A DNA stretch of 64,000 bases from Pseudobdellovibrionaceae bacterium (GCA_018663505.1 JABJQG010000020.1:88152-152151), one strand, 5' to 3'; counted from the stretch's first letter, positions 34,725-44,919 are shown. Notes: a model not told the origin generated them from the sequence alone. Made by a program: numbers and translations.

Positions 34725-36107
34725 CTAATTAGCGCTTTTATCACCTTTAGGAGTTTTTTCAACAGGAACATCTATTTTTTCAGGGAAACCATCCTCTCTA
34801 TAAGCCTTGGCTAAAATTGTCATGGGATGCATGGGTTTTATACCAGCATGTTGTTGAAATTGTATGGCCGCAAGCGGACATTCTGTGGACCAAACTTCTG
34901 TTTCTGTTTTTTTCATACCATCAAAAGCCTTTTCTCCCACACGTTTAGAGGCTTCAAAGCTTTCTGTTTTCATTGCGTAGGTGCCATCATGTCCACAGCA
35001 CTCCATAACCATTTTAGGTTTTACACCAGGGATTTTTTTAAGAAGGTCACGCCCCTTAAACCCAACAGCTTGTACTCGTAGGTGACATGGGGTGTGATAA
35101 CCAACCGCCACTCCAGGCGTGCTTTTAAAATCAGTATTAAATCGTTCTTCTTGACGAATAGACCACAGATATTCCCCTGGATCTTGAATAGCATCTGCCA
35201 TTTTTTGTGCTTGAGGGCGGTCTTCTTTTTTTAATAACTCTATATACTCCCTACGCATCATCATGCCACATGTGGGGTTTATAGAAAGAATTTTAGCTCC
35301 CCTATCTACAAATGGAGAAAGTAACTTCATATTATGTTTCGCATTTTTTCTTAGTGTTTCAATGTCTCCATTTTCCCAAGAAGGCATGCCACAACACTTG
35401 AGTCCTTTAATACAGCTCACCTTCACTCCATTTTTTTCTAATACATCCACCGTGTCTTTACCAATGGACGGTTCGTTGTTTTGCACATAGCAAGTCTGAA
35501 AAAGAACAACTTCAGCCTGATTTTGCTTTTCCATTTTTCCAGATTTTTCTGCCCAGGACTCAAAAGTAGAAGATGCAAAATCTGGTAATAATTTGTCTCG
35601 ATGAACTCCTAAAGCTTTTTCCATAAAAACACGGTGCAAGCTCACCCGGTTCATCACATTTGCCATTCCTAAACTCATTCTAGCCACTTTTCCTGCAGCA
35701 TCAGGATTAGCTAAAACTTTATCTCTTAGACTTGATCCATTTTTTTTATGTAAAATAGCTTTGTATCTATGGACTAACTTAGGGAAATCCAATTGATACT
35801 CATGGCTGTCTCTTGGGGTATAGGGGCACTGTACTTCGCAAAGTTTGCATTGAAAACAATCATCCATTACATGCTGGGTTTCTTTATCAGTGAGCTTTGT
35901 CACATCACCATCATGTAAATCATCAATGTACTTAAATAAATTGGGAAAGGAATCACAAAATTTAAAACACATTCTGCAACCATGACACACTTCAAAAACT
36001 CTTGTGATTTCTTTATCTAGGGCATCAACATCCCAATAGAGATTATCTTCAGGGTCATAACTTAAACCTTCTGAAGGCATATAGGAGATGGGTTTGTTTG
36101 CAGACAT
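34725..36107 (-). CDS. Fe-S oxidoreductase, GlpC/HdrD-like
   Basis: A 460-residue protein. Two N-terminal 4Fe-4S motifs are visible, CHGCRMCFKFCDSF and CFQCKLCEVQCPYT, followed by two CCG-type domains with LKCCGMPSW and MECCGHDGTY. This is the layout of GlpC and the HdrB/D heterodisulfide reductase subunits. It lies between the rubrerythrin and DUF3501 genes and probably passes electrons to the rubrerythrin. There is no membrane segment. Confidence 0.88.
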   Translation of the reverse strand: MSANKPISYMPSEGLSYDPEDNLYWDVDALDKEITRVFEVCHGCRMCFKFCDSFPNLFKYIDDLHDGDVTKLTDKETQHVMDDCFQCKLCEVQCPYTPRDSHEYQLDFPKLVHRYKAILHKKNGSSLRDKVLANPDAAGKVARMSLGMANVMNRVSLHRVFMEKALGVHRDKLLPDFASSTFESWAEKSGKMEKQNQAEVVLFQTCYVQNNEPSIGKDTVDVLEKNGVKVSCIKGLKCCGMPSWENGDIETLRKNAKHNMKLLSPFVDRGAKILSINPTCGMMMRREYIELLKKEDRPQAQKMADAIQDPGEYLWSIRQEERFNTDFKSTPGVAVGYHTPCHLRVQAVGFKGRDLLKKIPGVKPKMVMECCGHDGTYAMKTESFEASKRVGEKAFDGMKKTETEVWSTECPLAAIQFQQHAGIKPMHPMTILAKAYREDGFPEKIDVPVEKTPKGDKSAN

Positions 36108-36131
36108 GATAATTCCTTATTGAAGTTAAAA

Positions 36132-36155
36132 AAAAAGGGCCAAAAAGCCCTTTTT
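36132..36155 (-). terminator. Intrinsic terminator/attenuator inside rubrerythrin operon
   Basis: On the - strand a 9-bp stem (arms at 36147-36155 and 36132-36140, six-base loop) is followed by a run of T spanning 36128-36136. It lies between the rubrerythrin stop and the Fe-S oxidoreductase start, so it would reduce expression of the two downstream genes relative to rubrerythrin. Confidence 0.8.
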
Positions 36156-36186
36156 ATCAACTCAGTTTTGATTTTAAGCAGCTCTA

Positions 36187-36606
36187 TTAGTTAAGAGAGT
36201 CTAACATTTGTTGAAAACGACCAGCATGTGACTTCTCAGCTTTTGCTAATGTTTCAAACCAATCTGCTATTTCAGAAAATCCTTCTTCGCGTGCAGCCTT
36301 AGCCATACCAGGGTACATATCTGTATACTCATGAGTTTCGCCTTCAATTGAAGCCTTTAAATTCAACTCCGTATCACCCATTGGTAAACCCGTAGCAGGA
36401 TCACCTACTTGTTTAATATAGTCTAAATGCCCATGAGCATGACCAGTTTCACCTTCTGCAGTTTCTCTAAAGTTAGAAGCAATTTCTGGGTAACCTTCTA
36501 CATCGGCTACTTTTGCGAAATACAAATATCTTCTGTTTGCTTGAGACTCTCCAGCAAATGCTGCTTTTAAATTATCGTGTGTTTTTGTGCCTTTTAAATC
36601 AGCCAT
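36187..36606 (-). CDS. Rubrerythrin without rubredoxin domain
   Basis: A 139-residue ferritin-like protein. Di-iron ligands occur in [46 protein letters not shown] and [12 protein letters not shown]. Rubrerythrins reduce hydrogen peroxide. The C-terminal rubredoxin domain of classical members is missing, so electrons must come from another protein, plausibly the Fe-S oxidoreductase encoded next. AAAGGTAGG precedes the chosen ATG. Confidence 0.92.
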   Translation of the reverse strand: MADLKGTKTHDNLKAAFAGESQANRRYLYFAKVADVEGYPEIASNFRETAEGETGHAHGHLDYIKQVGDPATGLPMGDTELNLKASIEGETHEYTDMYPGMAKAAREEGFSEIADWFETLAKAEKSHAGRFQQMLDSLN

Positions 36607-36742
36607 ATAAAACCTACCTTTCAATTTATGTTAACTACAATTCATTATGTTTTTGAACTCAAATAGTGTGTGCGAATAAATGATAAATATCAATAAATAT
36701 CAATTTTTTTAACTCAGAATATCATAGTTAGTTTCATTACAA

Positions 36743-37096
36743 TTAAATGGAAAGCAACGTATGCCAGGCCCCAATATTGTGAACATCTTTCGCCCCACCT
36801 TTGTGGAGTATTCTTTTTGCCATGGAGCTACGAGCGCCAGATGCACAACAAACGAGAATTTGCTTGTTTATATTTAGTTTTTTAAAACTCGATTGAAGCG
36901 CCTCGAGAGGAATATTAATACTCCCTGGAAAACTACCACTAGAAAACTCTGATTTAGACCTAACATCAATAATTTGAGCGGCTTTTAAATCTACCTGCCT
37001 TAACATTTTCATCACCTTTTTCCTTTGAAAGGACTTGTAAATAGTGAAACAAACAATTGCACCAAACAAGGCTAAAAATAAATTTTGAGAATCCAT
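36743..37096 (-). CDS. Membrane-anchored rhodanese-domain protein
   Basis: A 117-residue protein with an N-terminal anchor helix (about 5-22) and a single rhodanese domain: IIDVRSKSEF, PGSINIPLEAL and the active-site loop CCASGARSS. Rhodaneses carry sulfane sulfur on that cysteine. It sits upstream of the rubrerythrin gene on the same strand after a 136-bp gap, so it is probably separate from that operon. Confidence 0.88.
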   Translation of the reverse strand: MDSQNLFLALFGAIVCFTIYKSFQRKKVMKMLRQVDLKAAQIIDVRSKSEFSSGSFPGSINIPLEALQSSFKKLNINKQILVCCASGARSSMAKRILHKGGAKDVHNIGAWHTLLSI

Positions 37097-37233
37097 ATGT
37101 ACAACTCCTGACTATATTACGAAAATATAATATAAATAGTTTAGTAAGTCAAGTATAGGTTTCTTGTGTGAATTAGAGAGTCAGATTTACTCAATATTTC
37201 TCTACAGTTCCTTTGAAATATTGAGCCCCAACT

Positions 37234-39078
37234 TTAAACCAAAAGAACATCAAGTTCTAGCTCATCACGAATTTGGTCGGCCACTTTTTGTGTGGCTTCT
37301 TTATTTCGACCACTACCAAAAATTAGTGATGCAATATTTACTGTTCGCTTCATAGTATGCAAACCCTCTTCTAGGGAGCCTGGCATAATCTTAACAGTTA
37401 AGATTAAATCTTTATCTGTGAAGCTCGGGGCGATTTGCTGAGAAATAACTCTCTGTAACAGTTCAAAAAAGAAACCCTCTGGGTCCTTGCCTTCTTCTGC
37501 GTGAAACACCACTAGCTCAAAAGGACCATTCTTCTTTTTTCTACAAACAGACTTTATGGTCTTTGCAATAAGCTGGCGAGCCCCTGTACCACCGGCACAT
37601 AAAACATAAGTGGGCAGATCTGATGGCAGGTCCATAACCTTTGAAAACTTACCTAAACCTAACCTAAGATCATGTCGCGACTCCAAGCGAGTTTCCAATA
37701 CGCCCCAACGGTAATAAGCCATACCAAGAAGAGTTATTCCCAATAGAGTTTCTAACATCAATAATACATCTGGTTTTGCATGAGAAAAAACAGTCAATGT
37801 AGCTAAACCAAGTATAAGTCCCGAAACAAGAGGAATAACAGGAATTACACGTCCTTGAATTTCAAATACGTATTTAGTGAGGAACTCACTGGGCGTGCCT
37901 TTACGTATGGAGCGATTACGCATAAGCACCACACCGGCACAAAAACTAACCATTACACCTAAAAACGCAATTTCGTAAACTTTTGCTACTATCTCCACCT
38001 CGCCAGCAACAAAGGCTGACATCATCATCGCCACAACCATAAAAGGAAGAGCAATCATAGGGTAACCTTGGATGTTTGGGTATTTATGAGCCACACGAAA
38101 CAAAAGCGGTGACGGTAAATTCCCTTGTTTGGCCATGGTTGTGGCCAAACCAATGAAACCCACAAATGCTGTGTTTGTTGCAGCAAATAAGGTCAAGGTG
38201 GCGTCTGTTACAATCACAGTTAATAAAAACTTTCCGCCTAATTTAGAAGCTAGTAAGGATAGTAGGGTTTCCAAATTATTTACAACTTGATCTTGGGTAA
38301 GTAAAATTAAGCATAAAAAAGAAATAAATGGAGCTGTTAAAGAAACCAAAATCACAACAGCCTTATAGAGTTTACTAACAGTGACCAATGTGGGTGTCTC
38401 TAGTTCTTCAACAATCTGAGCTGCGGATTCAAAACCAGTAATTCCTAAAAATGCTGCTGAAAAACCATATAGAATTAACGGCCAGGACAACTCTCCGCCC
38501 ATAGGGTTTAAATTATTTAATTTGGAAAAATCAATTTCTGAAATGTTAAAGATCAAAAATCCAAAACCCCAAACCACCATAATCATAAGAAGAAAAAAGT
38601 GAAATCCCGCAATAGCTGTCACTAACTTTGCTGGCTCTTTAATGCCCTTTGTATTAAGCAGTCCAAATAAAACTATGGGTATAAAAGATAAAAGCACAAC
38701 ATTAGATGCAGACATACTTGAGGCCGATAGCGAGCCTAGGTACTTGGCCCCAGAAAGAGAACTCACAGCTGCTGTTGCTAAGTAGGACACAAAGGTTAAT
38801 GCCCCAGCAAATACGGCCACCCGACGCCCTAAGCTACGAAGAATCATAGAGTAAGCACCACCATTATAGGGGCTCATGGCCAGCCCTTCTTGGTAAGTGG
38901 CCTTAAACAACCACATCATTAAACAGGTAGTTAAAACAAAGACAGGAGCAAGGTAACCAACTATGGGAAATAAAATCCCTGTCCCATAAAAGACAGAAGT
39001 TCCAATATCTGCCCCAACGATCCCTGCGGCAATAACCCAACTTAAACGATGACCAGCTGCTTGCTCTGAAGATGCCAA
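37234..39078 (-). CDS. APC-family amino acid permease with C-terminal soluble domain
   Basis: About 614 residues from a TTG at 39078, which gives the usual permease start (ASSEQAAGHRLSW before the first helix); a TTG at 39171 adds 31 residues. About twelve membrane helices follow, with the APC features GADIGTSVFYGTG and GFSAAFLGITGFESAAQ. The last 130 residues are soluble and resemble a UspA-like fold (YVLCAGGTGARQLIAKT). The substrate is unknown. Confidence 0.8.
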   Translation of the reverse strand: MASSEQAAGHRLSWVIAAGIVGADIGTSVFYGTGILFPIVGYLAPVFVLTTCLMMWLFKATYQEGLAMSPYNGGAYSMILRSLGRRVAVFAGALTFVSYLATAAVSSLSGAKYLGSLSASSMSASNVVLLSFIPIVLFGLLNTKGIKEPAKLVTAIAGFHFFLLMIMVVWGFGFLIFNISEIDFSKLNNLNPMGGELSWPLILYGFSAAFLGITGFESAAQIVEELETPTLVTVSKLYKAVVILVSLTAPFISFLCLILLTQDQVVNNLETLLSLLASKLGGKFLLTVIVTDATLTLFAATNTAFVGFIGLATTMAKQGNLPSPLLFRVAHKYPNIQGYPMIALPFMVVAMMMSAFVAGEVEIVAKVYEIAFLGVMVSFCAGVVLMRNRSIRKGTPSEFLTKYVFEIQGRVIPVIPLVSGLILGLATLTVFSHAKPDVLLMLETLLGITLLGMAYYRWGVLETRLESRHDLRLGLGKFSKVMDLPSDLPTYVLCAGGTGARQLIAKTIKSVCRKKKNGPFELVVFHAEEGKDPEGFFFELLQRVISQQIAPSFTDKDLILTVKIMPGSLEEGLHTMKRTVNIASLIFGSGRNKEATQKVADQIRDELELDVLLV

Positions 39079-39258
39079 ACTATATTCAACCTTTGTAAGA
39101 GTTTCAGCGAATATTTTACTGAAAATCCCAATAAAAAGGTACGATGTAAACTCTAGCGACTGTATGCGCAATAGGCAAAATTACTTAAAATTTTAGATTT
39201 AGCTACTTCACTTTAAATTACTTAACTGAGCTATCTGCAAGAGCTATGGATTGGAGCT

Positions 39259-40827
39259 CTACTCCACTCCACTCAGCTCTGTACGAAAACTTAACAACTT
39301 TGCTTCATCACTGGCATTGGTCCAAATCACCTTATCTGCAAGTAATTTCTCTAATGCATCTATAGCTTTTTTAGCCATTTTTATATCTCCAATTTCAATG
39401 GCAGCTTCAATGAACTTAAAATGAGCGTAACGGAAAATTCGATGTCTCCAGAATGGGTTGGGCTGTGAAACAGTTTCATGAAATACGCGTCGAATATTAG
39501 ATTTAGCTTGCAGAGTGAGCTTCTTTCCCACAACATCAATGCCAAGTTCTTTATATATTTGAATAATTTCTTGAGCCAAGCCTACTGCTTTGCCTAATTC
39601 GCCGAACTCCATAAAAACATCAATTTTACTTAGCATCACAAATAAATCAATATTCTGAATTTCATGCATTGAGCGGTCTACTACGATGCCATCAAACTCA
39701 CTTAATGCCTTTTCTAAAAAGTCCTCTCTTGAGATTTTATATCCCATATTTTTTTTGATTAGACTACGCCAATGTCTTTTATTCACAGCAGTGCTAATAT
39801 CTCCAGCTTCAATAATCTTCCAAGCCTCTATGTGGTAATTTGCCATAGATACCCTGATTCCAACTTCATCAAACAAATGAATTTGTTTGATGGGTTTGCC
39901 TCTTTGCACGGCTTTAGCAATATTTGCATTATGCAGCACTAGAGCTTCCTTATAAGCACTCATCGCAGTGGTTTCTCGGCCTATTTTTAAATTCATATCG
40001 CCAATTCGCCAAGCGGTATATGCGGAGGTGGACATATACTCATAATCTCGCAACAAGGACTCTATCAGCGACTCAAGCTCACCAAACACTGCTCTACTGA
40101 TAGTCTTGGATTTTAACAACTCGTCAATATTTTTACGATAAGACATAAAGTCTCTCTTTGGTGCTAATGGCTTATCTTCAACAGCTTTTTTGGCTATAGA
40201 CTTTTTTGTACCAAGCGTAATAGTACCTCTTGGTTTTACTTGATCTTTATTTACAACTGTATTCCCATCAACATCAGCAATTTTCATTTTTTCGGAACTT
40301 TTAATATTTCCTATGACATCATTGTCAGAAACTTCTTTTAGTGGGTGACGATTCCCTTCAATATCTTTATCTTCAATCTGTTTACTGAGAGGAGCTTTCA
40401 CATTCCCAGAAGCCTGCTCTTTAGAAATTCGTTGCTCTTCAGCATGCTTGGACGAAAGAAAGTTTCCAGCCCCTATTTGGCTCTGTTGTGGTTTTACCTT
40501 CACTACCGTTTGCACATTAGCTTCTCCAGCTCGCTTTCCCTGCAAGAAATTACTAACACTTTCCACTTCAACCTCTACTGGCTTGCTTTCAACAACTTTT
40601 TTAGCATATTTATATATGACACTGGCATATGGAACCCCCAAAGGAAGTTCCTTTGCTTTCTTCATGTCTTCAGAGGGCTTTAAACTTATGTTATTACTAA
40701 GTGGTACGCTTGGCTTATCCGCCTTTACTCTCACTGAAAAAAAGCCAATACACTTATTTTCAAGAGTTACAGCGTACACCCATTGGCTTAGTAACAATGA
40801 CACACAAATAACCAAAATTTTTAACAT
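39259..40827 (-). CDS. Secreted helical protein of unknown function
   Basis: A 522-residue protein with a signal peptide ending at QWVYA. The first 200 residues are low-complexity and charged, with repeated N-F-L segments (SNFLQGKRA and GNFLSSKHA) and several G-N motifs. The C-terminal half is helical and may be TPR-like (AYTAWRIGDMNLKIGRETTAM, then AIEIGDIKMAKKAIDAL). AGGAG precedes the ATG. No family is recognised. Confidence 0.6.
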   Translation of the reverse strand: MLKILVICVSLLLSQWVYAVTLENKCIGFFSVRVKADKPSVPLSNNISLKPSEDMKKAKELPLGVPYASVIYKYAKKVVESKPVEVEVESVSNFLQGKRAGEANVQTVVKVKPQQSQIGAGNFLSSKHAEEQRISKEQASGNVKAPLSKQIEDKDIEGNRHPLKEVSDNDVIGNIKSSEKMKIADVDGNTVVNKDQVKPRGTITLGTKKSIAKKAVEDKPLAPKRDFMSYRKNIDELLKSKTISRAVFGELESLIESLLRDYEYMSTSAYTAWRIGDMNLKIGRETTAMSAYKEALVLHNANIAKAVQRGKPIKQIHLFDEVGIRVSMANYHIEAWKIIEAGDISTAVNKRHWRSLIKKNMGYKISREDFLEKALSEFDGIVVDRSMHEIQNIDLFVMLSKIDVFMEFGELGKAVGLAQEIIQIYKELGIDVVGKKLTLQAKSNIRRVFHETVSQPNPFWRHRIFRYAHFKFIEAAIEIGDIKMAKKAIDALEKLLADKVIWTNASDEAKLLSFRTELSGVE

Positions 40828-41105
40828 AGATTTCTCCTGTACAATTTAAATATAAATTCTTACCCAAACTAAGCTGTTTACCACTTAGTCAAAAGACAAA
40901 TTTGGGCACAAAAAACACATCGTAATATTAAAATATCCTAATATAATCAATAAATAATCAAATCTTGTTTATTAAATTGCACAACTCGTTCCAAAAGCAA
41001 CAAAATACAATACGAAAGTTAATGTATAAACAATCTTAAAACCCAGTTGTTGAAATTCAGCGATTATAGTAATAGATATGTCTCTGCATCTATCCAAGGA
41101 AAACT

Positions 41106-41657
41106 ATGAAAGCAACAGAAATACTTATCAAAGAACACATTATTATTAAAGAAAATATGCGCAGTATGAAGAACTTGATTGAAGAGGGAAACAAAATTAA
41201 CGCCATTCAATATTCTGAATTCATTCAATTTGTAAGGCTATATGCCGACAAACTCCACCATGCAAAAGAAGAGGACATCTATTTTGCCTGGATGCTTAAG
41301 CACCGTCCACAACTGCAGATGGGTCCCATTGGAGTTATGTTACATGAGCACAACCTTGGTAGAAACTATATGAGTCTAGCCGAGCAAGCCTTGGAGACAA
41401 TGGACACAGAAGCTTTAAATTTAAATATCCTCAATTTTATTACACTTCTCAATGCTCATATAGATAAGGAAAATGGGATTTTATATCAAATAGCCGAGCA
41501 AATTGATGTACAAACAAAAGACGGTGATGAAGTCATGATGCCCGGGTTCCATAGCGTTCAAAGTGAGCTTTCAGACATTGAAGAAAAGTACCACAAAGAT
41601 GTCACTGTCCCTAGCATTGAATCCTTCAACACTGGTATTGGTTGCCACGCTGGTTAG
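41106..41657 (+). CDS. Second hemerythrin-like protein
   Basis: A 183-residue helical protein with ligands in LIKEHIIIKENM, DKLHHAKEEDIYFAWML, LHEHNLGRNYM and LNAHIDKENGILY, the HHE order. It differs clearly from the hemerythrin near the tldDE genes. It ends at a bidirectional terminator shared with the first cold-shock gene. Oxygen, nitric oxide or iron handling is likely; the specific role is unknown. Confidence 0.85.
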   Translation: MKATEILIKEHIIIKENMRSMKNLIEEGNKINAIQYSEFIQFVRLYADKLHHAKEEDIYFAWMLKHRPQLQMGPIGVMLHEHNLGRNYMSLAEQALETMDTEALNLNILNFITLLNAHIDKENGILYQIAEQIDVQTKDGDEVMMPGFHSVQSELSDIEEKYHKDVTVPSIESFNTGIGCHAG

Positions 41658-41687
41658 CTATCAGAAGAGTTAAAGGGTCCAAATAAA

Positions 41688-41716
41688 AAAGGCTGAAATC
41701 AATGATTTCAGCCTTT
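41688..41716. terminator. Bidirectional terminator, hemerythrin/cold-shock
   Basis: Arms AAAGGCTGAAATC and GATTTCAGCCTTT form a 13-bp stem with a 3-nt loop. On the - strand it is followed by six T, serving the cold-shock gene; on the + strand it closes the hemerythrin gene with a shorter T-run. Confidence 0.88.
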
Positions 41717-41747
41717 AAAGTTTTAAATTTAAATATAATACGAAAGT

Positions 41748-41942
41748 TTAGTGAACAACTTTTACATTCATTGCACAAGGGCCTTTTTTGCCTTCGCCAA
41801 CTTCAAATTCAACTTTATCGCCATCTTGTGGCTCGTTGCCTTGGATTTCAGAAATATGGAAAAATAAATCGTCTCCACTTTCTGGTGTAATAAAACCAAA
41901 ACCTTTGCTTCCGTTAAAAAATTTAACTGTACCTTTACTCAT
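41748..41942 (-). CDS. cspA: Cold-shock protein, copy 1
   Basis: A 64-residue CspA-type protein with both RNA-binding motifs (KGFGFITPE and LFFHISEI). Such proteins bind single-stranded nucleic acid and melt RNA structure. It differs from the second copy only by Lys for Arg in GEGKKGP. Upstream lies a dyad conserved in both copies. Confidence 0.93.
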   Translation of the reverse strand: MSKGTVKFFNGSKGFGFITPESGDDLFFHISEIQGNEPQDGDKVEFEVGEGKKGPCAMNVKVVH

Positions 41943-41977
41943 TTTTAAACCTCTTTTTTACTTTTGTTATTGCTTAC

Positions 41978-41998
41978 TTAACACAAAAACAGTGTTAA
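41978..41998. promoter_or_regulatory. Conserved dyad upstream of cold-shock copy 1
   Basis: TTAACAC and GTGTTAA form a 7-bp dyad with a 7-nt spacer about 36 bases before the start codon. The same dyad occurs before copy 2, so it could be an operator or a leader hairpin. Confidence 0.5.
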
Positions 41999-42111
41999 TA
42001 TATAAATATGTAACACAAATTTTATAAATAGCATTCTTTATTATCTATAATACCTAACATTATATCTTAATAGATCTCATCAAATTTGGGTTAGCCACAT
42101 TTGTATAAAAA

Positions 42112-42140
42112 AAAGGCTGAAATCATTGATTTCAGCCTTT
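42112..42140 (-). terminator. Intrinsic terminator of cold-shock copy 2
   Basis: A 13-bp stem with a 3-nt loop (ATT at 42125-42127) and a T-run on the - strand. The arms are identical to those of the terminator behind copy 1, so the terminator was duplicated with the gene. Confidence 0.88.
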
Positions 42141-42170
42141 AAAGTCATAATTTTAAATATAATACGAAAG

Positions 42171-42365
42171 TTAGTGAACAACTTTTACATTCATTGCACA
42201 AGGGCCTTTTCTGCCTTCGCCAACTTCAAATTCAACTTTATCGCCATCTTGTGGCTCGTTGCCTTGGATTTCAGAAATATGGAAAAATAAATCATCTCCA
42301 CTTTCTGGTGTAATAAAACCAAAACCTTTACTTCCGTTAAAAAATTTAACTGTACCTTTACTCAT
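42171..42365 (-). CDS. cspA: Cold-shock protein, copy 2
   Basis: A 64-residue CspA-type protein identical to copy 1 except for Arg in GEGRKGP. Gene, leader and terminator are all repeated at a distance of 423 bp, so this is a recent tandem duplication or one kept alike by gene conversion. Each copy is an independent transcription unit. Confidence 0.93.
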   Translation of the reverse strand: MSKGTVKFFNGSKGFGFITPESGDDLFFHISEIQGNEPQDGDKVEFEVGEGRKGPCAMNVKVVH

Positions 42366-42398
42366 TTTAACCTCTTTTTTACTTTTGTTATTGCTTAC

Positions 42399-42419
42399 TT
42401 AACACAAAAATAGTGTTAA
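42399..42419. promoter_or_regulatory. Conserved dyad upstream of cold-shock copy 2
   Basis: TTAACAC and GTGTTAA with a 7-nt spacer, matching the dyad before copy 1 while bases beyond it already differ. Confidence 0.5.
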
Positions 42420-42528
42420 CTCATAAAGATTTAACATAGAAATTATAAAAAGCATTCTTTTTTTTTATCATATGGTAATTTTTTACCAAAATAATGCTCA
42501 AATAGTGATCATTTGTATATGAGCTCCG

Positions 42529-44721
42529 TTAATCAATTAACTTACGAATTCTTAAGCTATTTGTTACCACAGATACGCTGCTTAAAGCCATGGCTGCACT
42601 GGCCAACGCTGGAGGAAGCAAGGGGCCTCCAAACAAATATAAGGCGCCAGCAGCCACTGGAATTAGTGAAATATTGTAGATCAGAGACAAGAATAAATTT
42701 TGTTTTATAATCCTCATAGTGCCCTGAGAGAGGTTTAAAAAATCCAAAGCCTTAGCTAAATCACCATGTACTAAGGTTACATCAGAGGCATTCATAGCAA
42801 CATCCGACCCTGTACCCATAGCTATAGATAGGTCAGCTTTGGCTAAAGCTGGAGCATCATTAACACCGTCCCCTACCATGGCCACCTTATAACCTTTATT
42901 TTGTATATCTTGAATATAGTTAGCTTTATCCAAGGGTAGTGCACCTGAGAAGACATGATCAATTCCTAGCTGATTTCCAACATGCTCCGCTATGGATTTA
43001 TGATCACCCGTGATCATCCAAGTTTTAATGTTTTGTTTTTGTAATTGCTCAATAACACTTTTTGAACTGGCCTTAATGGGATCTGTTACAAGTAAGTACC
43101 CAACCAGTATTCCATTTTTTGCAACGAAGATTGGAGTGGCTAAGGGATCTAATAATTGGGCTCTATCAAGTGAAATACTATTCTCCTTCATAAGCCTCAA
43201 GTTACCCATAAGGTAACGATCTGTATTCAAATTTGCTTGCACCCCTTGACCTTGGATAATTTTAAAATCTTGAGGTTCTGTAAAACTAACCGCCCCACTT
43301 GCCTTAGCATACTGAACCACAGCTCTCGACAGAGGGTGCTCTGAGTACTGCTCGATGGAAGCAATATCATTTAACAGTTCCTGACTTTCTATATTTTCAT
43401 CCGTACATTTATATTCTACCACTGTGGAGCGCCCTTCAGTTATAGTCCCCGTCTTATCAAATACAATGGCGTTAATGTCGGTGGCATTTTCTAACACATC
43501 TCCGCCAGAAATCAGTAAACCTCTTAAGGATGCCTTACCTGTGGCCACCACCACAGCCGTGGGTGTTGCTAATCCTAAAGCACAAGGGCAAGCAATAACT
43601 AATACCGCGATAAAGTTTGAAAGAGCGTTCCCCCAAATAGGTTCAGGGCCCAGTAAAAACCAAATTAAAAAAGTGCAAACACTCAATATTAAAATAACTG
43701 GAGTAAAAATAGCACTGATTTTATCGGCATACCTTTGAATTTCTGGTTTAGCAGACTGAGCCTCCTCCACGTAATTAACAATTTGAGATAATAAGGTGCC
43801 TTCACCTACCTTAGTGGCTTGGATATCAATGGCGCCTTCACCATTAATAGTTCCAGAGAAAACTTTATGTGATTTCAATTTGTGTTTAGGCATAGACTCA
43901 CCAGAGATCATGGATTCATCAATAGTAGACTCACCTTTAACTATCACACCATCCACGGGAACTTTTTCACCAGGTTTTACTCTTAAAGTATCCCCCTGTT
44001 TAACCTCTTCAATGGCAATGCTTTGAGTGTCCCCACCTACTACTAGAAGAGCTCTTTTCACATTCAATTGAAAAAGGGCATTTAAAGCTGACTTTGTCTT
44101 CTTTTTTGCCCGTTCCTCAAAGTATTTACCTAAATAGACAAAGGATACAATAAAGCCCACGGCTTCAAAATAAACCTGCTGGGTTAACCCTAGATGAATA
44201 GACGTCTGTTGAAATACTGTTATAAATGCACTATATAAAAATGCCGCAGAAGTCCCCACTCCAATGAGTGTGTTCATGTCAGAATTTCCAGTTTTTATAA
44301 AATTATATACTGATTTCTGAAAGTGTAAACCGATATAACCCCAAATGGGAGCCGCCAATAAAAGTTGTAAAAGCCAATTTGTTTTTACATTTGGCCAACC
44401 CATAAGTGGCCACATGGATAATGCAAACAAACCTATAGTTAAACTCATGGAGATATAAAATAGCCTTAAATTTTCATAAGGAGACGCCACTTTGGATTGA
44501 GCATGACGGTCTTCTGAGTATTGATAACCAAGCTCTTTAAGTTTTGCTTTAACTTGGTCTTTGGCAGATTTCTTATTACTAACAAGCTCAAATTTACCCA
44601 TTTCTGTGGCAAAATTAACCGACGAGGAACTTACTGTATGCAATGCCGCGATTTTTGTTTCAATTTTAGAGGCACAGCCGGCACAATTCATACCTTGAAT
44701 TTTGAGTTTCAATATTGCCAT
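42529..44721 (-). CDS. copA: Copper-exporting P1B-type ATPase
   Basis: A 730-residue pump that moves Cu(I) out of the cytoplasm. One N-terminal metal-binding domain has MNCAGCASK. The membrane site CPCALGLATP lies near 377, the phosphorylation motif DKTGTITEG follows, and the hinge GDGVNDAPALAKAD is present. The actuator motif reads SGES. Eight helices fit the family. GAGGA precedes the ATG. It may work with the periplasmic copper chaperones encoded at 49-50 kb. Confidence 0.93.
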   Translation of the reverse strand: MAILKLKIQGMNCAGCASKIETKIAALHTVSSSSVNFATEMGKFELVSNKKSAKDQVKAKLKELGYQYSEDRHAQSKVASPYENLRLFYISMSLTIGLFALSMWPLMGWPNVKTNWLLQLLLAAPIWGYIGLHFQKSVYNFIKTGNSDMNTLIGVGTSAAFLYSAFITVFQQTSIHLGLTQQVYFEAVGFIVSFVYLGKYFEERAKKKTKSALNALFQLNVKRALLVVGGDTQSIAIEEVKQGDTLRVKPGEKVPVDGVIVKGESTIDESMISGESMPKHKLKSHKVFSGTINGEGAIDIQATKVGEGTLLSQIVNYVEEAQSAKPEIQRYADKISAIFTPVILILSVCTFLIWFLLGPEPIWGNALSNFIAVLVIACPCALGLATPTAVVVATGKASLRGLLISGGDVLENATDINAIVFDKTGTITEGRSTVVEYKCTDENIESQELLNDIASIEQYSEHPLSRAVVQYAKASGAVSFTEPQDFKIIQGQGVQANLNTDRYLMGNLRLMKENSISLDRAQLLDPLATPIFVAKNGILVGYLLVTDPIKASSKSVIEQLQKQNIKTWMITGDHKSIAEHVGNQLGIDHVFSGALPLDKANYIQDIQNKGYKVAMVGDGVNDAPALAKADLSIAMGTGSDVAMNASDVTLVHGDLAKALDFLNLSQGTMRIIKQNLFLSLIYNISLIPVAAGALYLFGGPLLPPALASAAMALSSVSVVTNSLRIRKLID

Positions 44722-44919
44722 GTTAGTAAAATCCTCTGTTAGAAAACATCATTAGCTTCTAAGGAAACATACCTATTTGCAAAGGCTTCGTCACTCTTAA
44801 TACTCAATATATTTAATGATGTAGACATATTCCATCAATAAAAGCATTAATTAGAATCTATCCATCTCTTTCAAGTTATTTTAAACACAGAAAGAAGATT
44901 TAAAGAAATAATTGAGAAC

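Noticed and set aside
41003..41023. Third copy of the cold-shock 3' sequence upstream of the hemerythrin gene
   Set aside because: Only about 15 of 18 bases (AATACGAAAGTTA core) match, with no gene or terminator alongside; this may be chance in AT-rich DNA.
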